Shown here in pieces: positions 7,912 to 13,939 of a stretch of DNA of 17,936 bases. The position numbers were made by a program, and so were the translations under genes. This DNA comes from Actinomycetes bacterium (GTDB lineage Bacteria > Actinomycetota > Acidimicrobiia > Acidimicrobiales > Microtrichaceae): assembly GCA_023423475.1 (NCBI GenBank), contig JAFAFN010000249.1:1-17936 (forward strand), read 5' to 3'. Position 1 is the first letter of the stretch, and each line of letters begins with the position of its first letter. Under the pieces are notes generated by a model. That model made no database searches. It worked only from the letters and a program-made list of their open reading frames with translations, and was not told the origin of the DNA.

Positions 7912-8781
7912 TCAGTCGGTCCCGAAGACCGCCTTGCCGGGTCCCTCGGCCAGGAACGACTTCACGCCCACCGCCGCGTCGGGAGTGGTGAACGACTGCA
8001 CGAAGCGGGCCTGCTCCAGGCGGAGTCCGTCCTCGAGGCTGCCGTCGAGACCGTCGTCGATGGCCGACTTGGCGAGCGCCAGCGCGTGGCGAGGACCGCG
8101 GGCGTAGGTCGCTGCCAGCTCGATCGCCATGGCCTCGACCTCGTCGGCCGGCACGACCTGGTTGACGAGGCCGATGGCGAGCGCCTCGGCGGCGTCGACG
8201 GTCCGGCCGCTGAACACCAGGTCCTTGGCCCGCGACGGCCCGATCAGTCGGGCGAGCCGCTGCGTGCCGCCACCGCCGGGGATGATGCCGAGCAGGATCT
8301 CGGGCTGGCCGAACCGGGCACGGTCGCTCGCGATGCGGAAGTCGCAGGCGAGCGCCAGCTCGCAGCCGCCCCCGAGGGCGACGCCGTTGACCGCGGCGAT
8401 CGTCGGACACGGCAGCGCCGCCACCGCGTTCAGCGCTCGCAGGAAAGCGTTGCCGATGTCGCCGACCCGATCCGACGGCGAGATGGCGAAGGGCTCCTCG
8501 CCCCCACGCTCGGCGAACTCGGTGATGTCGGCACCCGCGGCGAAGATCTTCGGCCCACCGGTGATCACCACGGCACGCGGCGCCTCGTTGGCGAGCGTGG
8601 CGGCGACGTGGTCGAGCTCGTCGAGCAGCCCGACGCACAGGGCGTTCACCTTGCCGTGGGTGAGGGTGACGACGGCGACACCGTCGCCACGTCGCTCGAG
8701 CTGGACGTACGAGCCGGGCGTGACGGTCGAGGCGGGCGCGGTCGGGGCGGGCGCGGTCGGGGCGGGCGAGTTCTCGGACAT
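7912..8781 (-). CDS. Enoyl-CoA hydratase/isomerase family protein
   Basis: This 289-residue crotonase-fold protein probably hydrates trans-2-enoyl-CoA in fatty acid beta-oxidation. The oxyanion-hole region (KIFAAGADITEF) is present. So are both glutamates of the hydratase pair: E141 in GGGCELA and E161 in FGQPEILLGIIPGGGGTQRL. That favours a true hydratase over other crotonases. The first 24 or so residues are a Pro/Ala/Thr-rich tail encoded by a 15-base tandem repeat. The ATG at 8781 is chosen over upstream in-frame codons (to 8898) because those lie inside the kinase gene. A TAGCGT box also ends 8 bases before 8781. The gene lies 11 bases downstream of the kinase, so it may be both read through and independently transcribed. 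Confidence 0.92.
   Translation of the reverse strand: MSENSPAPTAPAPTAPASTVTPGSYVQLERRGDGVAVVTLTHGKVNALCVGLLDELDHVAATLANEAPRAVVITGGPKIFAAGADITEFAERGGEEPFAISPSDRVGDIGNAFLRALNAVAALPCPTIAAVNGVALGGGCELALACDFRIASDRARFGQPEILLGIIPGGGGTQRLARLIGPSRAKDLVFSGRTVDAAEALAIGLVNQVVPADEVEAMAIELAATYARGPRHALALAKSAIDDGLDGSLEDGLRLEQARFVQSFTTPDAAVGVKSFLAEGPGKAVFGTD
8731..8769 (-). repeat. 15-base tandem repeat in enoyl-CoA hydratase N-terminus
   Basis: A 15-base unit (ggcgggcgcggtcgg on the plus strand) occurs twice perfectly and then in part, 2.6 copies in all. The repeat is in frame and encodes PAPTA-type Ala/Pro/Thr repeats near the protein N-terminus, a likely length-variable linker. Confidence 0.85.
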
Positions 8782-8789
8782 GGGCACCG

Positions 8790-8795
8790 ACGCTA
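8790..8795 (-). promoter_or_regulatory. Candidate -10 box of enoyl-CoA hydratase (overlaps kinase stop)
   Basis: On the minus strand TAGCGT ends 8 bases before the ATG at 8781. Its first three bases are the TAG stop codon of the kinase gene. Confidence 0.5.
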
Positions 8796-9527
8796 GCGCC
8801 GCCACGGCCGCCAGCGGTCGGGGCGCTCCGACCTTGCGACGAGCGCGTCGCGCACGTCGGCGGCGCTCGGCCGTCGTCCTGGATGGTCGTCGAGACAACG
8901 CTCCCAGAGTCCTCCGAGCGCGGCGTCCGGCTCGTCGCAGACCGACGCGACCGATGCAGCGAGCGAGTACACGTCACCGGCAGGTGACGCATCGGCGCCT
9001 CGCCGTCGCTCCGGCGGCGCGAACGCAGGCGTCAGCCCCTGGTGCACTCGGTTGCCGACACCATCGAGGTCGGCCGCCCCGAAGTCCGCCAGCAGCGCTG
9101 CCCCGTCGGCTCCGAAGAGCACGTTGCCCGGGCTGACGTCGCCGTGCACCACCCGGCGATCGTGGGCCGCAGCGAGCGCCGTGGCGAGCTCGAGGGTCAC
9201 CCGGCGTGCCGCGTCGGCGTCGAGGCGCCGGTCCCGCAGCGCTCCGCCCGGCGCGAGCTCGGTGACCATCCAGGCGCTGCCATCGGGCGACCGACCCAGC
9301 TCGAGCACCCCGAGCACACCTGGCACGCCGCGCAGCCGGGCGAGCGCGCGGGCCTCTCGCTCCAGGCGATCACCTGCCGCGTCCACGTCGATGACCTTGA
9401 CCACGACGTCGTCGCCCGTGTGCAGGTCACGGGCACGCCAGACCGTCGCCGTCGCGCCGATCCCGATCAGCTCGCCGAACCGGAGACGGGTCGGCAGTCC
9501 GACGATCCGGGGTCGTTGCGGAGGCAC
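8793..9527 (-). CDS. Small soluble Hanks-type serine/threonine protein kinase
   Basis: The 244-residue protein is almost only a kinase domain. A Gly-rich loop, GIGATATVW (22-30), is followed by the ATP-binding lysine K44 in VVVKVID. The catalytic loop is HGDVSPGN (H128, D130, N135) and the metal-binding motif is DFG (D148). An activation-segment end, AFAPPER, and a final region DHPGRRPSAADVRDAL also match. The catalytic loop has HGD where the usual motif is HRD, which removes the arginine that normally contacts a phosphorylated activation loop. No transmembrane helix or sensor domain is present, so the kinase should be cytoplasmic. The GTG start lies 4 bases after the znuB stop and 6 bases after a TAGCGT box. 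The substrate is unknown. Confidence 0.88.
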   Translation of the reverse strand: MPPQRPRIVGLPTRLRFGELIGIGATATVWRARDLHTGDDVVVKVIDVDAAGDRLEREARALARLRGVPGVLGVLELGRSPDGSAWMVTELAPGGALRDRRLDADAARRVTLELATALAAAHDRRVVHGDVSPGNVLFGADGAALLADFGAADLDGVGNRVHQGLTPAFAPPERRRGADASPAGDVYSLAASVASVCDEPDAALGGLWERCLDDHPGRRPSAADVRDALVARSERPDRWRPWRR

Positions 9528-9531
9528 CGGC

Positions 9532-10407
9532 TCACGCTATCGGGGCGACCTCGACCTGCTGCCTCGAGCGCCACCAGCGCAGGACCTCGGCGATGCACAG
9601 CGCGATCACGAACAACACGACCGCACACGCCGCCATGGCGGCACCGGCTGCCAGCCGAGCGTGCCACGACACGAGCAGCCCGACCACGACCGAGATCTCG
9701 GCCAGCACGACCGAGGTCACCATCACCCAGGGCACACGTCGCACCAGCTGCACCGCGGCGGCCGCCGGCGCGGTGATCAGCGCGAAGACGAGCAGCGTGC
9801 CGACGGTCTTGAAGCTGGCGACCACGGTCGCCGTGACGAGCACCAGGAGCACGGCGTGGGTCAGCCCCGGGCGCAGGCCGAGCAGGCGGGCGGCGTCGGA
9901 GTTGAAGCACAGCACGAGGAACGCCCGGTAGCCGACGACCACGGTCACGACGACGGCCACCGCGACGATCGCGCCGAGCACGAGGTCACCGGAGGTGACG
10001 CTGGTGATGCCGCCGAAGAGGAAGCCGGTGAGCTCACCGGCGAAGGACCTGCTCCGCGAGATGATGAGCACCCCGAGGGCCAACATGCCCACGAACAGCA
10101 GTCCGATGGCGGTGTCCTCGCTCAACTTCGCTCGTCGACCGACGATCGTGATACCCCCGATCATCACCCCCGCGCTGGCGAGCGCGCCGATGGTCGGGTT
10201 GAAGCCGACGACGGTCGCGAGCGCGAGCCCGGGCAGCACGCCGTGGGCCAGTGCGTCGCCGATGAAGGTCATCCCCCGCAGCACCACCCAGGTGCCCACC
10301 AACCCGCAGGCGATCGCGGCGAGCGTTCCTGCCGCCAGGGCGCGCTGCATCGTGTACGAGCTGGTGAAGGGGTCGATGACCCACTCGACGACGGTCATCG
10401 CGATCAC
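9532..10407 (-). CDS. znuB: Zinc/manganese ABC transporter permease (ZnuB-like)
   Basis: The 291-residue integral membrane protein belongs to the ABC-3 (ZnuB/MntB/TroC) permease family, with about eight to nine hydrophobic helices. The GDALAHGVLPGLALA segment is the family's coupling-helix signature. GTLLVFALITAPAAAA near residue 220 is also typical. It should form the channel for the metal delivered by the adjacent lipoprotein. Its GTG start at 10407 overlaps the znuA stop by 4 bases (GTGA), which indicates translational coupling; an ATG at 10398 is a less likely start. Zinc is favoured over manganese because of the His-rich loop in ZnuA and the adjacent Zur-like regulator. No ATPase gene accompanies it here. 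Confidence 0.93.
   Translation of the reverse strand: MIAMTVVEWVIDPFTSSYTMQRALAAGTLAAIACGLVGTWVVLRGMTFIGDALAHGVLPGLALATVVGFNPTIGALASAGVMIGGITIVGRRAKLSEDTAIGLLFVGMLALGVLIISRSRSFAGELTGFLFGGITSVTSGDLVLGAIVAVAVVVTVVVGYRAFLVLCFNSDAARLLGLRPGLTHAVLLVLVTATVVASFKTVGTLLVFALITAPAAAAVQLVRRVPWVMVTSVVLAEISVVVGLLVSWHARLAAGAAMAACAVVLFVIALCIAEVLRWWRSRQQVEVAPIA
9534..9539 (-). promoter_or_regulatory. Candidate -10 box of the kinase gene (leaderless)
   Basis: On the minus strand TAGCGT ends exactly 6 bases before the kinase GTG start, which predicts a transcript beginning at the start codon. The box lies within the last codons of znuB. Confidence 0.5.
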
Positions 10408-11438
10408 CGCCGGACACTACCGCCGGTGTTCGCCGCGACCAGCTCCGCGTTGGCACGCATCATGTCGATGTAGGTGGACGCCCCGCTGTCGGCGTCGCCG
10501 GTCGACTCGGTGAAGAGCTCGACGACCGCGACCTGCTCACCGAGTCGCTCCGCGAGGCCGTCGGAGACCTCGCTCGAACCGGTCGTCTCGGCGAAGATCG
10601 CCGTGACACCGGCGTCGGTCATGACGGTCGCCAGCTCGTCTAGGTCACGGGCGCTCGACTCCCCCAGCGAGCTCGTCGACGGGATGACGGCACCGATCAC
10701 CTCGAAGTCGAACCGGTCGGCGAAGTAGCCCAGCGACTCGTGGTTCGTGACGAGCTGACGGGATCCCTCGGGCACCGTCGCCAGCACCTCGTCCATCTCG
10801 GTCGACAGCGCCGCCAGCTCGTCGACGTAGGCCGCGGCGCACTCGTCGATCCGCTCGGCGTCGACGGGCAGGCCGTCGACGGAGCCGAGCGCTTCGACGA
10901 TCAGCGGCACGGCAGCAGCGGCACGGTCCGGATCCATCCAGACGTGCGGGTCGACGTCGTGGTGATGTTCGTCCTCGGCATGCTCGTCCTCGGCATGCTC
11001 TTCGTCAGCGTGTTCGTCCTCGGCGTGCTCCTCGCCGTCGAGCGGTTCGAGCGACGGACCCAGCTCGACCACGGTCGCCCCCGACTCCTCGGCCGCCTCG
11101 ATCGACGCGTGCAGGCCCTCCTCGAGCTCGAGGCCGTTGGAGACGACGAGGTCGACCGAGCGCAGCGCATCGGCGTCCTGGACCGACGGCTCGAAGGAGT
11201 GGGCATCCGCGCCGGCGGGCACGATCGAGCCGACCTCGACCTCACCGCACAGCACGTTCGAGGTCACGTCCGCCCAGATCGGCGTCGTCGCGATCACCTT
11301 CGCGTCACCGGACGAGGCCGACCTGCCATCAGCCGATCCGCCATCGCTGCCGCAGGCTGCCAGTCCCACCAGCGCGCCGACTGCGCCCATCGCCACCACG
11401 ATCCGTCGGCCGTTGCCGTTCGCCCAGTTCCGAAGCAT
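10404..11438 (-). CDS. znuA: Zinc ABC transporter substrate-binding lipoprotein (ZnuA-like)
   Basis: The 344-residue protein has a lipoprotein signal peptide: R11-R12, a hydrophobic core and a lipobox LAAC with C29 as the lipidated cysteine. It is a cluster A-I metal-binding protein (ZnuA/TroA family). Likely metal ligands are H80 (GADAHSFEP), H165 (DPHVWMDP), H233 (TNHESLGYF) and E284 (FAETTGSSE). Between H80 and H165 lies a His/Asp/Glu-rich loop (about 136-161) built from EHAED-like repeats, a mark of zinc-binding members. The ATG at 11438 is preferred to ATG 11492 or GTG 11447. It gives a normal signal peptide and lies 7 bases after a TAGGGT box that would overlap the GTG. It is the first gene of the operon and diverges from zur. 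Confidence 0.94.
   Translation of the reverse strand: MLRNWANGNGRRIVVAMGAVGALVGLAACGSDGGSADGRSASSGDAKVIATTPIWADVTSNVLCGEVEVGSIVPAGADAHSFEPSVQDADALRSVDLVVSNGLELEEGLHASIEAAEESGATVVELGPSLEPLDGEEHAEDEHADEEHAEDEHAEDEHHHDVDPHVWMDPDRAAAAVPLIVEALGSVDGLPVDAERIDECAAAYVDELAALSTEMDEVLATVPEGSRQLVTNHESLGYFADRFDFEVIGAVIPSTSSLGESSARDLDELATVMTDAGVTAIFAETTGSSEVSDGLAERLGEQVAVVELFTESTGDADSGASTYIDMMRANAELVAANTGGSVRR
10961..11040 (-). repeat. Imperfect repeats encoding the His-rich loop of ZnuA
   Basis: A 15-base unit containing tcgtcctcggcatgc (plus strand) recurs, with two perfect adjacent copies near 10969-10998 and degenerate copies after it. In the protein these give EHAED-type repeats of alternating acidic residues and histidines. 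Such loops in ZnuA proteins are thought to capture zinc or sense its excess. Confidence 0.7.
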
Positions 11439-11445
11439 GCGCGTC

Positions 11446-11451
11446 ACCCTA
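11446..11451 (-). promoter_or_regulatory. Candidate -10 box of znuA
   Basis: On the minus strand TAGGGT ends 7 bases before the znuA ATG. An AT-rich AATATAGG stretch spans its upstream side, so the exact hexamer is uncertain. Confidence 0.45.
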
Positions 11452-11454
11452 TAT

Positions 11455-11469
11455 TGAGGATGGTTCTCA
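11455..11469 (-). promoter_or_regulatory. Candidate Zur box upstream of znuA
   Basis: The 15-base sequence TGAGAACCATCCTCA (minus strand) has the 7-1-7 inverted form of Fur/Zur sites. It agrees at 11 of 15 positions with the TGAAAATCATTTTCA form I recall for actinobacterial Zur. It lies just upstream of the znuA -10 box, where a repressor would block RNA polymerase. The neighbouring regulator gene supports the assignment. Confidence 0.5.
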
Positions 11470-11501
11470 CTTCCAGTCCCGGTAGTTCTCATCTGTTCTC
11501 A
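11463..11501 (+). repeat. Three GTTCTCA direct repeats between znuA and zur
   Basis: Perfect GTTCTCA copies lie at 11463-11469, 11485-11491 and 11495-11501. Their starts are 22 and 10 bases apart, so all three fall close to the same face of the helix. The first is one arm of the candidate Zur box. The second gives TTCTCA 17 bases before the zur -10 box, in the -35 position. They look like half-sites for one regulator, most simply Zur itself. Confidence 0.6.
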
Positions 11502-11508
11502 CAGCGGC

Positions 11509-11514
11509 TACGCT
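11509..11514 (+). promoter_or_regulatory. Candidate -10 box of zur (leaderless)
   Basis: TACGCT ends 7 bases before the ATG at 11522. A possible -35 (TTCTCA, 11486-11491) lies 17 bases upstream, inside one of the GTTCTCA repeats. Confidence 0.5.
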
Positions 11515-11521
11515 CCCCTGC

Positions 11522-11983
11522 ATGGCCAGCGCCGATGCCCACGACCTGTCCCGCGACGAGCTGCACACGACCGCGGCGCAGCGGCTCCGCTCCAGCGGCC
11601 TGCGCTACACGACCTCGCGACGAGCCGTGGTCGAGCTGCTCGCGGCGACGGATCGCCCGCTGACGATCCCGGAGATCCTCGCCCAGGACGGCTCGCTGGC
11701 ACAGAGCAGCGCGTATCGGAACCTGACCGAGCTGATCAACGCCGGCGTCGTGCACCGCATCATCGCCGGCGACGAGTACAGCCACTTCGAGCTCGCCGAG
11801 GACCTGACGTCGCATCACCACCACCTGGTCTGCACCCGATGCGGCCGTGTCACCGACGTGGTGCTCAGCGCCGAGCTCGAACGACGGCTGACGGCATCGC
11901 TGGACGACGTCGCCGCCGCCGAGGGCTTCCAGGCCGAACATCACCGGCTCGACGTGCTCGGTCGCTGCGCCAGCTGTGCGTGA
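11522..11983 (+). CDS. zur: Fur-family transcriptional regulator, probably Zur
   Basis: The 153-residue protein has the Fur layout. An N-terminal winged helix (about 20-90) includes GLRYTTSRRAVVELL and the recognition region LAQSSAYRNLTELINAGVVHRI. A C-terminal metal-binding domain follows, with SHHHHLVCTRCGRVTDV (H98-H101, C104, C107) and a final CASC (C149, C152); the two Cys pairs are the usual structural zinc site. As Zur it would bind DNA when zinc is plentiful and repress znuA-znuB. The divergent position and the palindrome between the genes support zinc rather than iron, but Fur or a manganese/nickel sensor cannot be excluded by sequence alone. It has no Shine-Dalgarno sequence and appears leaderless. 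Confidence 0.9.
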   Translation: MASADAHDLSRDELHTTAAQRLRSSGLRYTTSRRAVVELLAATDRPLTIPEILAQDGSLAQSSAYRNLTELINAGVVHRIIAGDEYSHFELAEDLTSHHHHLVCTRCGRVTDVVLSAELERRLTASLDDVAAAEGFQAEHHRLDVLGRCASCA

Positions 11984-11994
11984 CGGAGCCGCGA

Positions 11995-12255
11995 CTAGAG
12001 GGTGACGGCCGTGCCGTACTCGATCTCGTCGCCCTTCTGGATGACGGCGTTCACGGCGGGGATGCGGTCCTTCATGATCCGCTCGATCCCGGCCTTCATC
12101 GTCACCGTCGAGGCGGGACAGCTGACGCACGCACCGTGCAGCTCGACGGTGACCACACCGCTCTCGTCGTCGACCTCGATCAACGAGATGTCGCCGCCGT
12201 CGGCCTGGATGGCCGGGCGGATGATCTCGATGACCTCTTCGACCTCTGTGAGCAC
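11995..12255 (-). CDS. NifU C-terminal-domain iron-sulfur scaffold/carrier (Nfu type)
   Basis: This 86-residue protein is a stand-alone NifU C-terminal (Nfu) domain. It contains IRPAIQADGGDISLIEVD, then HGACVSCPAS with the cluster-binding CxxC (C43, C46), then TMKAGIERIMKDRIP. Such proteins hold or pass on a 4Fe-4S cluster between subunits in the cytoplasm. The start is GTG at 12255, preceded by a good GGAGAA ribosome binding site about 4 bases upstream, unlike most genes in this window. It converges with zur, with only 11 bases between the stops. No other iron-sulfur assembly gene is present here. The upstream leader contains a 6-base inverted repeat that could be regulatory. Confidence 0.92.
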   Translation of the reverse strand: MLTEVEEVIEIIRPAIQADGGDISLIEVDDESGVVTVELHGACVSCPASTVTMKAGIERIMKDRIPAVNAVIQKGDEIEYGTAVTL

Positions 12256-12281
12256 GTGTTCTCCGCTTCTCGACGAGCGCT

Positions 12282-12300
12282 GCGCACGATGATGGTGCGC
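12282..12300. promoter_or_regulatory. Inverted repeat in the nfu leader
   Basis: GCGCAC and GTGCGC form a perfect 6-base inverted repeat around 7 bases. It lies 27 bases upstream of the nfu start, in the 88-base divergent region. A possible nfu promoter, TTGTCA, 17 bases, then CATCAT (minus strand), overlaps its distal arm. It could be an operator for a redox or iron-sulfur regulator, or an mRNA hairpin. Confidence 0.3.
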
Positions 12301-12327
12301 GCCTTCGATCCTGACAACACCGGGAGC

Positions 12328-12333
12328 TAGCGT
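12328..12333 (+). promoter_or_regulatory. Candidate -10 box of the small membrane protein gene
   Basis: TAGCGT ends 10 bases before the ATG at 12344. The hexamer is identical to those of the kinase and enoyl-CoA hydratase genes. The spacing allows a leader of only a few bases. Confidence 0.4.
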
Positions 12334-12343
12334 TCCGTTCCAG

Positions 12344-12604
12344 ATGGAGCAGCTGTCGTGGATCTGGAGCCCGGTCGTCGGTCACATGCTCGCGGACGTG
12401 CCGACGGTGCTCGCCCATCAGGGCGGGTGGGACGAGATGCTGATGGTCGTCGTGCCGGTGGCCGCGTTCGCCGCCCTGCTCTACGGCGCCAACCGCCGAG
12501 CCAGCCAGCTCGGCGCAGGGAAGTCGACGGACGAATCGACCCCCGGCGAGGCCCCGAAGCGGGTCGACACCGAGCCGCGCAACGAGCGCGGCGGTCCGAT
12601 CTGA
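12344..12604 (+). CDS. Small single-pass membrane protein of unknown function
   Basis: This 86-residue protein has a hydrophobic N-terminal half with one clear membrane helix (about residues 32-48, MLMVVVPVAAFAALLYG). A basic segment (ANRRAS) follows, then a polar, Pro/Glu/Arg-rich tail. The basic residues after the helix suggest a cytoplasmic C-terminus. The helix is preceded by about 30 residues rich in Trp, Val and Leu. No family is recognised. It diverges from the nfu gene and is separated from the convergent murA by a strong hairpin, so it is probably transcribed alone. High GC third positions and the TAGCGT box support it as a real gene. Confidence 0.65.
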   Translation: MEQLSWIWSPVVGHMLADVPTVLAHQGGWDEMLMVVVPVAAFAALLYGANRRASQLGAGKSTDESTPGEAPKRVDTEPRNERGGPI

Positions 12605-12606
12605 AC

Positions 12607-12625
12607 CGCCACCGGCCCGGTGGCG
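12607..12625. terminator. Bidirectional hairpin terminator between small membrane protein gene and murA
   Basis: CGCCACCGG and CCGGTGGCG form a perfect 9-base inverted repeat around one base; in RNA this would fold as a 7-base stem with a 5-base loop. It fills most of the 23-base gap between two convergent stop codons. There is no T tract on either side, so it is of the tail-less type often proposed for actinobacteria. Confidence 0.55.
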
Positions 12626-12627
12626 AC

Positions 12628-13878
12628 TCAGTCCTCGTCGATGTCCGCGCCGATCGAGCGCATGCGCTCGACGAAGCGCTCGTAGCCGCGGTCGATGTGG
12701 TGGGACTCGGTGATCACCGTCTCGCCCTCTGCGCCGACCGCAGCGACCACGAGCGCCGCGCCGGCACGGATGTCGACCGCGCGCACCGGTGCCCCTGACA
12801 GCCGCTCGACGCCGTCGATCACCAGGTGATGGCCGTCCACCCGGATGTGGGCGCCCATCCTGGCCAGCTCCCCGATGTAGCGGAACCTGCCCGAGAAGAC
12901 GTTCTCGGTGGCGTAGCTCGTGCCACCGGCGTAGCTGAGCAGCGCGACGAGCATCGGCAGGTAGTCGGTCGCGAGCCCGGGGAACGGCAGCGTCGACACG
13001 TCGACCGGACGCGGCCGACCGCTCGCCATGGCCCACAACCCGTCGGCCTCGGGCGAGATGCGGATCCCCATGTGACCGAGCTTCTCGACCAACAGGTCGA
13101 GGTGGTCGGGGCGGACCTCTCGCAGTGTGAGCTCACCGCCGGCGACACCGAGTGCCGACAGGAACGTCGCGACCTCGATGCGGTCCGGGATGACGGCGTG
13201 CTCGACCGCACGGAGCTCGCGCACGCCGTCGATCATGATGACCGGGCTGCCGGCACCCAGGATCTGCCCGCCCATGCGGTTGAGGAACGCGGCCAGGTCC
13301 GCGATCTCGGGCTCACGTGCCGCGTTCTGCACCGTCGTGCGGCCCTCGGCGAGCACGCCCGCCATCAGCAGGTTCTCGGTCGCACCGACGCTCGGGTAGT
13401 CGAGCACGACCTCGGTGCCGACCAGCCGTCCGGCACGGCCCTCGATGACACCGTGCTCCAGGGTGAACTCCGCACCGAGCGCTTCGAGGCCCTGCAGGTG
13501 CATGTCGATGGGGCGTGAGCCGAAGTCGTCCCCGCCGGGCATGGCCACGCTGGCCCGGCCCACCGACGCCAGCAGCGGACCGATCACCGCGCTCGACGCC
13601 CGCATTCGTTCGACCAGCTCGTAGGGCGCCACCGGATCGACCTCGGCCCCCCGCACGATCTCGAGTGCGTCGTCCTCACGCCACCGGGTCTGCATGCCCA
13701 TCGCCTCGAGCAGCGCAGCCATGTGGTCGACGTCGGAGATGCGCGGCACGTTGCGCAGCACGTAGCGGCCCTCGGCGAGCACGCACGCCGCCATCAACTT
13801 GAGCGCCGAGTTCTTGGCTCCTCGGATCTCGACCTCCCCCGAGAGGGGACCGGACGGACGGACGATCAGGCGTGACAC
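12628..13878 (-). CDS. murA: UDP-N-acetylglucosamine 1-carboxyvinyltransferase (MurA)
   Basis: MurA adds enolpyruvate from PEP to UDP-GlcNAc, the first committed step of peptidoglycan synthesis in the cytoplasm. The 416-residue length is normal. RGAKNSALK places K22 and N23 at the E. coli positions, and D305 in ATDYLPML matches the E. coli catalytic Asp305. The loop that normally reads PGGC carries PGGDDFGSRPIDMHLQGL instead, with Asp117 in place of the catalytic Cys115. Mycobacterium tuberculosis has the same change, and it gives intrinsic fosfomycin resistance. The GTG at 13878 fits the family N-terminus (SRLIVRPSGPLSGEV); further upstream in-frame codons (to 14064) overlap the divergent gene. 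A CATACT box ends 6 bases before the GTG. Confidence 0.96.
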   Translation of the reverse strand: MSRLIVRPSGPLSGEVEIRGAKNSALKLMAACVLAEGRYVLRNVPRISDVDHMAALLEAMGMQTRWREDDALEIVRGAEVDPVAPYELVERMRASSAVIGPLLASVGRASVAMPGGDDFGSRPIDMHLQGLEALGAEFTLEHGVIEGRAGRLVGTEVVLDYPSVGATENLLMAGVLAEGRTTVQNAAREPEIADLAAFLNRMGGQILGAGSPVIMIDGVRELRAVEHAVIPDRIEVATFLSALGVAGGELTLREVRPDHLDLLVEKLGHMGIRISPEADGLWAMASGRPRPVDVSTLPFPGLATDYLPMLVALLSYAGGTSYATENVFSGRFRYIGELARMGAHIRVDGHHLVIDGVERLSGAPVRAVDIRAGAALVVAAVGAEGETVITESHHIDRGYERFVERMRSIGADIDED

Positions 13879-13884
13879 CGCACA

Positions 13885-13890
13885 AGTATG
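13885..13890 (-). promoter_or_regulatory. Candidate -10 box of murA (leaderless)
   Basis: On the minus strand CATACT (one change from TATACT) ends 6 bases before the murA GTG. It lies 8 bases from the divergent box at 13898-13903, so the two promoters probably compete. Confidence 0.4.
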
Positions 13891-13897
13891 TCGCCAG

Positions 13898-13903
13898 TAG
13901 GCT
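13898..13903 (+). promoter_or_regulatory. Candidate -10 box of the MFS transporter gene
   Basis: TAGGCT would start transcription near 13910 and give a leader of about 30 bases. An AGGGGA ribosome binding site follows at 13931-13936, close to the GTG at 13940, so this gene appears to be leadered. Confidence 0.4.
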
Positions 13904-13939
13904 GCCGACCCGGTACGACGGCGCGTCGCGAGGGGAAGA

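Noticed and set aside
11439..11492. Longer ZnuA starting at 11492 or at the GTG at 11447
   Set aside because: These place extra polar residues before the signal peptide, and the GTG overlaps the apparent -10 box. The ATG at 11438 gives a normal lipoprotein signal.
10740..11663. Plus-strand open frame with a Val/Leu-rich repeat (307 codons)
   Set aside because: It is the antisense reading of the ZnuA His-rich loop and runs across the zur start; no membrane-protein family fits.
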